Below, piece after piece: positions 24,794 to 32,624 of a stretch of 64,000 nt of DNA (the first letter of the stretch is position 1; each line of letters opens with the position of its first letter). This DNA is from Acidaminococcus sp050873445 (GTDB lineage: Bacteria > Bacillota > Negativicutes > Acidaminococcales > Acidaminococcaceae). The stretch is taken from assembly GCF_050873445.1 (NCBI RefSeq), contig NZ_JBNMIU010000007.1, forward strand, positions 1 through 64,000, in the 5' to 3' direction. The notes under the pieces are model-generated. The model had not been told where the DNA came from and searched no databases. It saw only the letters and a list, made by a program, of their open reading frames with translations. The translations under genes were made by a program, and so were the position numbers.

Positions 24794-25689
24794 ACAACAA
24801 ACCCTATTTTGGCCGTCTGATTACCGCCATGGTGACTTTCTTCCATGAAGACGGATCTTTGAATGCGGACGGTACGGCGGACTTTGCTTCCTGGCTGCTG
24901 GATCATGGCTCTGATGCCATTCTGGTCAGCGGCACCAGCGGTGAAGCTCCTACCATGACCTATGAAGAAAAAGAAGAACTGTTCACCAAAGTCATTGCCA
25001 AAGTGAACCATAGAGGCAAAGTCATCGTAGGCACCGGTTCCAATAACACCGCTGATGTACTGAAGATGAATGAACTGGCTGAAAAGGTGGGTGCCGATGG
25101 CGTTTTGGTTGTAGGACCCTATTACAATAAGCCTTCTCAGGAAGGTTTCTATCGCCATTACAAGACCATTGCTGAGCACACCAGGCTCCCCATTGTAATC
25201 TACAACGTACCGGGCCGTACCGGCTCCAACATCCTGCCGCCCACCGTGGCCCGTCTGGCCAGGGAGTGCAAGAATATCGTGGCCGTCAAGGAAGCAAGCG
25301 GCAGCGTAGCCCAGGTAGCCGATTTGTACCGTCTGTGCCCGGAAGATTTCTCCATCTACAGCGGAGATGACGGACTGATTCTGCCGTTCATGAGTGTAGG
25401 GGCTGTAGGCCTGATTTCCGTACTCAGCAATGTGAATGGTCAGCTGCTGCAGGATCTGATGCAGAGCTACGAGAAGGGTGATGTGCAAAAAGCACGGGAA
25501 CTGAACAAAGTGATGGTCCCCCAGGCCCGCAGTATGTTCCTGGTGAGCAACCCCATTCCTGTGAAGGAAGCCATTACGAAGATGACCCCCTTCAATGCAG
25601 GACCGTACCGTCTGCCTATGTGCCCCATGACTGATGAAGAACGGGCCAGGGTAACAAAAGCCTGGAAGGACAGCGGATTGCTGAAATAA
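24790..25689 (+). CDS. dapA: 4-Hydroxy-tetrahydrodipicolinate synthase
   Basis: DapA condenses pyruvate and aspartate semialdehyde through a Schiff-base lysine. The 299-residue TIM barrel shows VSGTSGEAPTM, the Tyr motif YNVPGRTG and the reactive Lys167 in VAVKEASGS. The ATG overlaps the lysC stop (ATGA). It is the last gene of the riboswitch-controlled operon and is followed by a terminator. Confidence 0.95.
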   Translation: MNNKPYFGRLITAMVTFFHEDGSLNADGTADFASWLLDHGSDAILVSGTSGEAPTMTYEEKEELFTKVIAKVNHRGKVIVGTGSNNTADVLKMNELAEKVGADGVLVVGPYYNKPSQEGFYRHYKTIAEHTRLPIVIYNVPGRTGSNILPPTVARLARECKNIVAVKEASGSVAQVADLYRLCPEDFSIYSGDDGLILPFMSVGAVGLISVLSNVNGQLLQDLMQSYEKGDVQKARELNKVMVPQARSMFLVSNPIPVKEAITKMTPFNAGPYRLPMCPMTDEERARVTKAWKDSGLLK

Positions 25690-25705
25690 GAAAAAGAATG
25701 TCATA

Positions 25706-25740
25706 CACCGATGGTGAAGAATCGCCATCGGTGATTTTTT
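25706..25740 (+). terminator. Terminator of the dapB-asd-lysC-dapA operon
   Basis: CACCGATGG (25706-25714) pairs with CCATCGGTG (25725-25733), then six T after one base. A very similar hairpin lies after gap at 58515-58538. Confidence 0.88.
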
Positions 25741-25761
25741 GCACCCATTTTCATTCTTTGT

Positions 25762-25767
25762 TACAAT
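25762..25767 (+). promoter_or_regulatory. Putative -10 ahead of the TetR stub
   Basis: TACAAT at 25762-25767, with no clear -35, lies 38 bases before ATG 25805, which has CAGGAGGCAC as ribosome site. Confidence 0.45.
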
Positions 25768-25804
25768 ATACCCAGCAGCTTGATACAGAACAGGAGGCAC
25801 ACCT

Positions 25805-26026
25805 ATGGACGGCAAACACACTGGGGATTCAGGCAGATTACGGCTGGCGGAGGCCATGAAACGCTGCATGGCCCGGCATGGGCTGGAGGATATCACCATC
25901 AAGGAAATTACCGCTGAGGCAGGTGTTTCACGCCAGACTTTTTATCATCATTTCCTGGATAAGTATGACCTGTTGCAGGACTACTCTTTCTTTTCTAGAA
26001 TGGAACTATATAGGATGGAAAATTGA
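25805..26026 (+). CDS. TetR-type HTH stub (DNA-binding domain only)
   Basis: The 73-residue frame contains a TetR-family helix-turn-helix: RLAEAMKRCM, DITIKEITAEAGVSRQTFYH and HFLDKYDLLQDY. TetR proteins are normally about 190 residues with a ligand-binding C-terminal domain; here the frame ends after the first domain and the next gene begins 34 bases later. It has a good AGGAGG site, so it may still be expressed. Whether it is a broken gene or a free HTH module cannot be told. It lies directly before fucO, which its ancestor may have controlled. Confidence 0.6.
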   Translation: MDGKHTGDSGRLRLAEAMKRCMARHGLEDITIKEITAEAGVSRQTFYHHFLDKYDLLQDYSFFSRMELYRMEN

Positions 26027-26059
26027 ATTTTTTGTCACAGGAAGAAAGGGGAGCTTTTC

Positions 26060-27205
26060 ATGGTCAACAGAATCTCTTTGAACGGAACTTCATATCACGG
26101 CAGTGGTGCCATCAGCGAAATCGTCACGGAAATGCAGAACCGCGGCTACAAAAAAGCATTCGTGGCTTCCGACCCGGATCTGGTAAAATTCCATGTGACC
26201 AGCAGAGTCACCGATCTGCTGGATGCAGCCAGGATTTCCTATGAAATCTACTCTGATATCAAACCCAATCCTACTATCGCCAATGTACAGCATGGGGTGG
26301 AAGCCTTCAAAAAATCCGGGGCTGACTGCATCGTAGCCATCGGCGGCGGTTCTTCCATGGATACTTCCAAGGCCATCGGCATCATCATCGCCAATCCGGA
26401 GTTCGCTGATGTACGGAGCCTGGAAGGCTGTGCTCCCACCAAGAATCCCTGCGTACCCATCATTGCTGTCCCCACTACGGCCGGTACTGCTGCAGAAGTG
26501 ACCATCAACTATGTAATCACTGACGTAGAAAAAGAACGGAAATTTGTATGTGTGGATCCCCACGACATGCCTGTCGTAGCAGTGGTGGATCCGGACATGA
26601 TGTCCAGCATGCCCAAGGGCCTGACCGCTTCTACCGGCATGGATGCCCTGACCCATGCCATCGAAGGATACACGACCAAGGCTGCCTGGGAAATGACTGA
26701 CATGTTCCACATCGAAGCCATCCGTCTGATTGCAGAAAATCTGCGGGGTGCTGTGGCCAACACCAAAGAAGGCCGGGAAGGCATGGCTCTGGCCCAGTAT
26801 ATTGCCGGTATGGGCTTCTCTAACGTAGGGTTGGGTATTGATCATTCCATGGCGCACACCCTGTCTGCTCACTATGATACTCCCCACGGTGTAGCATGTG
26901 CGATGCTGCTGCCGATTTCCATGGAATTCAACAAAGAATACACCGGTGAGAAATACAAACCCATTGCCAAGGCCATGGGTGTGGAAGGCGTGGATGACAT
27001 GACCCAGGAAGAATACCGGGATGCTGCCATCGCCGCTGTCCGGAAACTGTCCAAAGATGTGGGAATCCCTGAAAAGAATGAAAAAATCCGGGAAGAAGAC
27101 CTGGATCAGCTGGCTGCCGATGCCCTGGCCGATGCCTGCTACCCTGGTAATCCAAGAGAAGCTACCAGGGAACAGGTCATTGAAATGTTCCGCAAACTGA
27201 TGTAA
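26060..27205 (+). CDS. fucO: Iron-containing alcohol dehydrogenase, lactaldehyde reductase type
   Basis: FucO reduces lactaldehyde to 1,2-propanediol with NADH. The 381-residue protein follows the E. coli enzyme segment by segment: IGGGSSMDTSKAIGI (coenzyme site), PTTAGTAAEVTINYVIT, the metal ligands in MDALTHAIEGY (Asp, His) and in DHSMAHTLSAHYDTPHG (two His), and a FVCVDPHDMP segment. The metal is expected to be Fe2+. The ATG at 26060 follows GAAAGGGGAG. No fucose or rhamnose genes are near, so propanediol formation from another source or a related alcohol substrate is possible. Confidence 0.85.
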   Translation: MVNRISLNGTSYHGSGAISEIVTEMQNRGYKKAFVASDPDLVKFHVTSRVTDLLDAARISYEIYSDIKPNPTIANVQHGVEAFKKSGADCIVAIGGGSSMDTSKAIGIIIANPEFADVRSLEGCAPTKNPCVPIIAVPTTAGTAAEVTINYVITDVEKERKFVCVDPHDMPVVAVVDPDMMSSMPKGLTASTGMDALTHAIEGYTTKAAWEMTDMFHIEAIRLIAENLRGAVANTKEGREGMALAQYIAGMGFSNVGLGIDHSMAHTLSAHYDTPHGVACAMLLPISMEFNKEYTGEKYKPIAKAMGVEGVDDMTQEEYRDAAIAAVRKLSKDVGIPEKNEKIREEDLDQLAADALADACYPGNPREATREQVIEMFRKLM

Positions 27206-27305
27206 GCTGCTGCAAAACAATCAAAATTTCACACATAAAAGCCGTCACTGGTCTCCAGGCCGCTAGTTACCAGCAGCCGATGGAAGCCAGCTTGCGCCGG
27301 CAAGA
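27206..27305 (+). other. Structured-looking intergenic stretch before a strong hairpin
   Basis: The sequence contains several short pairable pieces (for example CTGGT/ACCAG and GCCGGCAAG-type runs) and ends at a 13-bp terminator stem. It does not match a riboswitch class known to me. It may be a 3' UTR or a small RNA with its own terminator. Confidence 0.3.
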
Positions 27306-27307
27306 GG

Positions 27308-27342
27308 AAGGAGCTGTGAATCCATTTTTCACAGCTCCTTTT
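27308..27342 (+). terminator. Strong terminator after fucO
   Basis: A perfect 13-bp stem AAGGAGCTGTGAA (27308-27320) with its complement at 27328-27340 and a 7-base loop is followed by a short T run. Confidence 0.85.
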
Positions 27343-27388
27343 CTCTATAATCACTAACCACCAGTCACTGCTCACTCAGCCGGTTTTC

Positions 27389-27397
27389 TGCTATAAT
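27389..27397 (+). promoter_or_regulatory. Extended -10 promoter of the LysR gene
   Basis: TGCTATAAT at 27389-27397 lies 33 bases before the LysR ATG. Confidence 0.6.
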
Positions 27398-27430
27398 AAA
27401 TTTATCCTATTATCCACGGAGTGACCATTT

Positions 27431-28360
27431 ATGCCTGAATCATTACCGACCATTGCACAGCTGGAATGTTTTATCATCTACGGACGGGTGGGCAACTTTG
27501 CCCGGGCGGCCCAGGAGGCCCATATTACCCAGTCTGCCTTCAGCGCCCAGATCAAGCGTCTGGAGACTACTCTGGGGGTCACTTTGATCCAGCGGTCCAA
27601 ACGGGGGAGCCAGCTGACGGAGGAAGGGCGGCTGTTCCTGTCCCGGATTACCGGCTGGATGGACGGCCTGCGGAAGATCATCTACGAAACCCGGCTTACA
27701 GCGGAAGTGCAGCCTGTGGAGCTGAACGTGGGCATTCTGCGCTCTTTGGGGGATATCCATATGAACCGGCACATTGCTCATTTTCGCCAGGAGTTCCCCC
27801 AGCTGCGGTTCAATGTGTTTGACTATGCCACCTACCAAATCCATCAGGCACTGACGGAAGGGCGGCTGGACGTGGTTTCCACCTATTTCGTAAAAGAAAG
27901 CCTGCCCAGAAAGGCCAAACCATCGGATTTTACTATGGTCCATTTCTGTACGGACAACCTGGTATACTATGCACCGTTACTGCAGGTGGGGGAGAGCCCT
28001 CTGACCCGGGAGCAGCTTCTGCACTATCCTCTGGTGCTGTATCCTGCCAGTTATTATATGAACGAAATCTATCACCGGTATTTTGCGGGAACGCCCCTGG
28101 AACCCCAGATCTATGCCCGGCTTTCCACTCCTTATGCCATTATTCACTACTGCCAGCAGAACGAAGCCGGAGCCTTGCTGCCTGAGCGGTTGTTGAAGAC
28201 CCTGGGATACCAGGAAGGCTGTCACCAGCTGCAGGATCCGCTGAAGGCAGAAGGATTCCTGATCTATCGGAAGAACAATCCCAAGGCAGAGCTGATCCAG
28301 GCTTATGTGGAACAGGTACTGGCCAGTTTTCGGTCCGGGAACAGAAAATCCATCGTTTGA
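27431..28360 (+). CDS. LysR-family transcriptional regulator
   Basis: The 309-residue protein has an N-terminal winged HTH (LECFIIYGRVGNFARAAQEA, HITQSAFSAQIKRLE) and a periplasmic-binding-like effector domain, the standard LysR layout. ATG 27431 follows CGGAGTG. It is on the same strand as an MFS transporter 140 bases downstream, so it could control that gene, though LysR targets are more often divergent. The effector is unknown. A strong terminator separates the two. Confidence 0.88.
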   Translation: MPESLPTIAQLECFIIYGRVGNFARAAQEAHITQSAFSAQIKRLETTLGVTLIQRSKRGSQLTEEGRLFLSRITGWMDGLRKIIYETRLTAEVQPVELNVGILRSLGDIHMNRHIAHFRQEFPQLRFNVFDYATYQIHQALTEGRLDVVSTYFVKESLPRKAKPSDFTMVHFCTDNLVYYAPLLQVGESPLTREQLLHYPLVLYPASYYMNEIYHRYFAGTPLEPQIYARLSTPYAIIHYCQQNEAGALLPERLLKTLGYQEGCHQLQDPLKAEGFLIYRKNNPKAELIQAYVEQVLASFRSGNRKSIV

Positions 28361-28368
28361 AGTGATGG

Positions 28369-28409
28369 GATGCCTGTTATCGTTTTTTGCGATAACAGGC
28401 ATCTTTTTT
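28369..28409 (+). terminator. Terminator of the LysR gene
   Basis: A perfect 14-bp stem (28369-28382 with 28390-28403) is followed by six T. Confidence 0.9.
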
Positions 28410-28438
28410 ATCCGCTACACAAAAGGACAGCGGCCTCG

Positions 28439-28444
28439 TATAAT
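28439..28444 (+). promoter_or_regulatory. -10 box of the MFS gene
   Basis: TATAAT at 28439-28444, 57 bases before the ATG; no clear -35. Confidence 0.5.
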
Positions 28445-28500
28445 CAAAACATATCCGAAGAACCGTAAAACTCTGAAAAGAAAGGTCGCTGATCCGTTTT

Positions 28501-29712
28501 ATGACTGCCAAACCCCGTCTGTGGACTAAGGGCTTCGTTCTGGATACCCTGGTCAATTTTCTGATCTACATCATTTATTACATGCTGATGGTCATCATCG
28601 CTTCTGAGGCTATCCATTCCCTGAATGCTTCGGTCAGTGAAGCTGGCCTGGCTTCCGGGCTGTTCGTGCTGGGTACTCTGGTAGCCCGACTGTTCGCCGG
28701 TCGGTCCGTGGAACTGTATGGCCGCAAGAAGATGCTGTATGCCGGCATCCTATTCTACCTGATGACTACCTGTATGTATTTTCTGGTGGATTCTTTGCCC
28801 ATGATGTACGGGGTGAGGCTGCTGAACGGAGTGGGCTACGGTGTTGCTTCCACTGCCACCAGCACCATTGTGTCCGCTATGATTCCGGCGGAGCGCCGGG
28901 GGGAAGGCATCAACTACTATGCCCTGAGCATGAGCCTGGCTGCAGCCATCGGACCTTTTATCGGAATGCTCCTGCAGCAGATGTTTCCCTTCAGCGTGAT
29001 CATCATGTTCTCCATTGCCATGGTGCTGGTTTGCCTGGCTGCCGCTTTTGTGATGAAAGTGGACGAAATCCAGCTGACCGAGGAACATCGGGCTGCTCTG
29101 AAACAGATTTCTCTGTCTAACTTCCTGGAACCCCGGGTCATGGGGATTTCCATCGTGGGTTTCTTTGTGGCCGTGTGCTATTCCAGCGTGCTGAGCTTCC
29201 TGGCCACCTATGCGGCTGAATTGAAGCTTATGACTGCAGGGACCCTGTTCTTTGTGGTTTATGCCCTGTCCATTACCGTGGTTCGGCCCATTGCCGGCGT
29301 CATGTTTGACCGGAAGGGGGAGGACTTTGTCATGTATCCTACCTATGCCTGCCTGGCCATTGGCCTCCTGGTACTGTCTTTCACCACCCAGAGTTGGGAA
29401 ATGCTCCTGGCTGGCGTGTTTGTGGGCCTGGGCTATGGAACTTTTATGTCCAACGGGCAGGCCATCTGCGTGAAACTGGTAGAAGAAGTACGGATCGGCG
29501 TGGCCGTTTCCACCTACTTCGTGATGCTGGACCTGGGGCTGGGTGTAGGTCCTTATATCCTGGGCGCATTCAAAGAGAGTCTGGGCTTCCAGGGTATCTA
29601 TTCCACTGTAGGCATGGGTGCCATCGGGTGTGCTGCTCTGTATTACCTGTTATACGCCCGGCGCCGGAAGGCTAAGGATGATGAGGAGAAAGAAGTCCTG
29701 GAAGAAGCGTGA
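28501..29712 (+). CDS. MFS transporter
   Basis: A 403-residue, 12-segment inner-membrane carrier of the major facilitator superfamily. The loop between segments 2 and 3 has the A motif (ARLFAGRSVELYGRKKML), and a second copy, GVMFDRKGED, occurs between segments 8 and 9. The substrate is not predictable. The ribosome site (AAAGGTCG) is weak and distant from ATG 28501. It ends before a terminator shared with the next promoter. The upstream LysR gene is the likely regulator (inference). Confidence 0.87.
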   Translation: MTAKPRLWTKGFVLDTLVNFLIYIIYYMLMVIIASEAIHSLNASVSEAGLASGLFVLGTLVARLFAGRSVELYGRKKMLYAGILFYLMTTCMYFLVDSLPMMYGVRLLNGVGYGVASTATSTIVSAMIPAERRGEGINYYALSMSLAAAIGPFIGMLLQQMFPFSVIIMFSIAMVLVCLAAAFVMKVDEIQLTEEHRAALKQISLSNFLEPRVMGISIVGFFVAVCYSSVLSFLATYAAELKLMTAGTLFFVVYALSITVVRPIAGVMFDRKGEDFVMYPTYACLAIGLLVLSFTTQSWEMLLAGVFVGLGYGTFMSNGQAICVKLVEEVRIGVAVSTYFVMLDLGLGVGPYILGAFKESLGFQGIYSTVGMGAIGCAALYYLLYARRRKAKDDEEKEVLEEA

Positions 29713-29744
29713 AACGTTTCTTGAATAAAATGATGTAGAGAATG

Positions 29745-29779
29745 CAGGAGGTGTGAAAAATGTTTTTTCACACCTCCTG
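29745..29779 (+). terminator. Terminator of the MFS gene, overlapping the next promoter
   Basis: CAGGAGGTGTGAAAAA (29745-29760) pairs with its complement (29764-29779). The 3' arm holds the TTCACA -35 box of the next gene. The T run is inside the stem, so it may work in either direction. Confidence 0.7.
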
Positions 29780-29795
29780 TTCTGTATGGTATAAT
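29767..29795 (+). promoter_or_regulatory. Promoter of the PHP-domain gene
   Basis: TTCACA (29767-29772) and TATAAT (29790-29795) at 17 bp. Confidence 0.6.
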
Positions 29796-29825
29796 CAGAC
29801 TGTAGTGAATACGGAGGAAGATACC

Positions 29826-30650
29826 ATGCTGGCTGATTTACATATCCATACCACATTTTCGGATGGGGTCTATACCCCGGAACAGATTGTGACCCAGGCC
29901 CGGGCTGCGGGCATGGGCTGCATCGCCATCACAGACCATGACAACATCCAGGCCTATGACCGGGCTGAACGAATGATCCATTTCCGCCATCTGGGGCTGA
30001 AGCTGCTGCGGGGTGTGGAAATGGACACGGATTACAAAGGGAAGGATATCCATGTACTGGGTTACCATTTTAATTCCACGAACCAGGAATTCCTGCAGGC
30101 CCTGCGCTGGAACCGGGTGAACCGGATCGGCCGTGCGGAGAAAATGGTGGACAGGATTGCTTCTTTGGGTTATTCCATTACCTTCCAGGAGGTGCAGGAA
30201 GAGGCCAATGGGGCCAGGAGCCTGGGCCGTCCACACATTGCCCGGGTGCTGGTGAAGAAGGGCCTGTTTCCCACGGTGCAGTCAGTGTTCGATGTATTGC
30301 TGGGTGCGGGCAAACCGGCTTACTACCGGCAGGTAAAGATGAGCCCCGGGGAGGCCGTTGCATTGATCCATCAGGCCGGAGGCATTGCGGTACTGGCTCA
30401 TCCAGCGGAAATCGAAAATCCGGTTCTGGTGGAAAAAATACTGGACAGTGTGCCTTTTGACGGCATGGAAGTGTGGCATCCTTCCGTATTGAAGGAAAAT
30501 CCGCCCTGTGACTGGCTGCAGGTGGCAAAGAACCACCATCTGTTCCCCAGCGGCGGCAGTGATCTCCACGGCAACAAGGGACGATTTCCCATGCACCTGG
30601 GTGAATTTCCAGTGCAGTACGAGAATGTAGCAGGAATCATTAACGCATAA
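29826..30650 (+). CDS. PHP-domain phosphoesterase
   Basis: The 274-residue protein begins LADLHIHTTFSDGVYTPEQI, the PHP motif 1, and contains ITDHDN and GVEMDTD, which bind metals in the trinuclear cluster. Members include RNase AM/YciV, which removes phosphates from 3',5'-bisphosphonucleotides and trims rRNA ends; that role is likely but not proven. ATG 29826 follows GGAGG; the open frame from 29760 begins inside the promoter. It is followed after 13 bases by the P-loop/Asp23-like gene and probably shares a transcript with it. Confidence 0.85.
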   Translation: MLADLHIHTTFSDGVYTPEQIVTQARAAGMGCIAITDHDNIQAYDRAERMIHFRHLGLKLLRGVEMDTDYKGKDIHVLGYHFNSTNQEFLQALRWNRVNRIGRAEKMVDRIASLGYSITFQEVQEEANGARSLGRPHIARVLVKKGLFPTVQSVFDVLLGAGKPAYYRQVKMSPGEAVALIHQAGGIAVLAHPAEIENPVLVEKILDSVPFDGMEVWHPSVLKENPPCDWLQVAKNHHLFPSGGSDLHGNKGRFPMHLGEFPVQYENVAGIINA

Positions 30651-30663
30651 AGCAGGTGTTACT

Positions 30664-31557
30664 ATGAAAGTTGTAGCCTTTGTGGGGCCCAGTGGTACTG
30701 GAAAGAGCTTCCGGGCCATCGGAGTGGCCCATGACCACGGCTGTGACGGCATCATCGATGATGGGCTCCTGATCGAGGGAACTAAGATCCTGGCCGGCAC
30801 CAGTGCAAAGACGGAACAGAATAAAGTGCAGGCGGTGAAGCGGGCCATCTTCATGGAAAAGGACCATTGTCAGACAGTACGGGAGGCCCTGGCCCAGAGT
30901 GACATCCAGAACCTGCTGGTGATCGGTACATCGGACAAGATGGTACGGACCATCTGCAAACGGTTGCAGATTCCCGCACCTTCAGAAACAGTGTATATCC
31001 AGGATATTTCCACCACTCGGGAGATGAAAAAGGCACGGGAGATGCGCATCAAGGAAGGCAAGCATGTGGTGCCGGTACCCACCATCGAGTTGAAACCGCA
31101 TCTTTCGGGGGTATTGGTGGATTTGCCTCACCGGCTGTTTTCACGGAACAAAAAACATCACGCTCTGCCGGAGAAATCCATCGTGCGCCCCGCATTCAGC
31201 TACTACGGCAAAATCACTGTATCGGATTACGTGGTCAGCGATATTGTGCGCATCGTGGTGAAGAAAAACAGGGAAGTGGATCGGATCACCAATATCAAGG
31301 TGCGCCGGCCTTCGGATACCAGCAAGGGGATGACCATCTATCTGGAAATCGTCCTGTTCTTCGGGGCGCCTATCTATGAAGTGGTGAAGGCCCTGCAGAC
31401 CAAAATCAAACTGAAAGTGGAAGGCATGACCAGCATGCCTGTGAAAAATATCGATGTTTCCATCCGCAGCCTGACGGTGCGGCCTCCGGACATTCCGAAG
31501 AATCTGGAGACGCAGGAAGAGCCGGCGGAGGGACAAAAGGAGGAAACCGGGGCATGA
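30664..31557 (+). CDS. P-loop NTPase with C-terminal Asp23/Gls24-like domain
   Basis: The 297-residue protein starts MKVVAFVGPSGTGKSFRAIG, a Walker A at residues 8-15, followed by DDGLLIEG and VIGTSDKMV that look like the rest of a small NTPase fold (residues 1-130). The C-terminal part, about residues 175-285, reads like the Asp23/Gls24 family of Gram-positive envelope-stress proteins: ITVSDYVVSDIVRIVVKK, RPSDTSKGMTIYLEI and FGAPIYEVVKALQTKI. No membrane segment is seen. Its stop overlaps the rnhC start, so it is coupled to RNase HIII. The function is unknown; the domain call is by pattern only. Confidence 0.6.
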   Translation: MKVVAFVGPSGTGKSFRAIGVAHDHGCDGIIDDGLLIEGTKILAGTSAKTEQNKVQAVKRAIFMEKDHCQTVREALAQSDIQNLLVIGTSDKMVRTICKRLQIPAPSETVYIQDISTTREMKKAREMRIKEGKHVVPVPTIELKPHLSGVLVDLPHRLFSRNKKHHALPEKSIVRPAFSYYGKITVSDYVVSDIVRIVVKKNREVDRITNIKVRRPSDTSKGMTIYLEIVLFFGAPIYEVVKALQTKIKLKVEGMTSMPVKNIDVSIRSLTVRPPDIPKNLETQEEPAEGQKEETGA

Positions 31558-32501
31558 CCCCTTATGATTTCGACCAGTATGTGAGTCTGGTCAAGGAAAA
31601 ACTCCAGCTTTTGACGGATGAACCGGTAGAACAGAAGAAAATCAACTATGGACAGCAGTTAAAGGTGAAAAAGGCATCTTTTTCTGTGACTCTTTCCCTG
31701 TATAACGGGAAAAAAGGACTGAAAACCGTATGGGGCGGCAAGGAGACGCCCCTTTTGCATGCCTGTAAGGCGGCACTGGACCAGGCTCCGGAAGAAGCGG
31801 AGACTCTGCCGGAAAATCCTTTCCATCAAGGCTGCCTGCTCAAGGGGAAAAATGGGTTCGACGGCCTGTGGTGCGGCAGCGATGAAAGCGGCAAGGGAGA
31901 TTATTTTGGTCCTCTGGCAGTGGCAGCAGTGTGCGTAGATGAAAGTACTGCGGCGAAGTTCGCAGGCTGGGGTGTGTGTGACAGCAAAGCCCTGACGGAC
32001 GACAAAATCCACCAGCTGTCCGCAAAGATCCGGGAAACGGCCCTGGCTCATACGACCCTGGTGCTGAAGCCTCAATTCTATAACCAGCGGTATCAGCAGC
32101 TGAAGGAGCAGAAAATGAACTTGAACCATCTGCTGGCCAGCGGACATATCCATGCGCTGGGGAAGGTACTGCAGCAGGTACCGGAGTGCCACTTTGCTCT
32201 GGTGGATCAGTTCACCAGGCATAACAGAATCACCAGTACCCTGGAACAGGCATTCCCCGGTCTTCATGTGTACCAGCAGCCCCGGGCGGAAGCGGATATG
32301 GCGGTGGCCGCGGCTTCCATCCTGGCCCGGGATGCCTTTGTGGGCATCATGGACGGACTGACCCAAAAAGCCGGATTCGAACTGCCCAAAGGGGGCGGGG
32401 CCAAGGCCACAGCGGCAGCACGGCGCATCGTGAAGGAGCAGGGGCAGGAAGCACTGAACCAGTTTGTAAAACTGCATTTTGCCAACAGTCGGAAGCTGTA
32501 A
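31554..32501 (+). CDS. rnhC: Ribonuclease HIII
   Basis: RNase HIII cuts RNA in RNA-DNA hybrids. The 315-residue protein has an N-terminal TBP-like domain (about 90 residues) and the catalytic part with GSDESGKGDYFGPL (Asp-Glu pair), DSKALTD and EADMAVAAASILARD. It starts within the stop of the Asp23-like gene. RNase HIII is a Firmicutes-type enzyme, which supports the taxonomic guess. A tail of AT-rich intergenic sequence follows. Confidence 0.92.
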   Translation: MTPYDFDQYVSLVKEKLQLLTDEPVEQKKINYGQQLKVKKASFSVTLSLYNGKKGLKTVWGGKETPLLHACKAALDQAPEEAETLPENPFHQGCLLKGKNGFDGLWCGSDESGKGDYFGPLAVAAVCVDESTAAKFAGWGVCDSKALTDDKIHQLSAKIRETALAHTTLVLKPQFYNQRYQQLKEQKMNLNHLLASGHIHALGKVLQQVPECHFALVDQFTRHNRITSTLEQAFPGLHVYQQPRAEADMAVAAASILARDAFVGIMDGLTQKAGFELPKGGGAKATAAARRIVKEQGQEALNQFVKLHFANSRKL

Positions 32502-32624
32502 CCATTGATTTACTGATTGTTTACCTTTTTATCACTTCCATATGCTATAATATAAAATATATGTACTCGATTGGTAGAAACAGGGAGCATTTCCCTAATA
32601 TAACATACTGGCAGGTTATTATTT

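Noticed and set aside
27206..27305. Cobalamin or molybdenum cofactor riboswitch
   Set aside because: Isolated matches such as CTGG/CCAG pieces are present, but the conserved cores of these classes are not.
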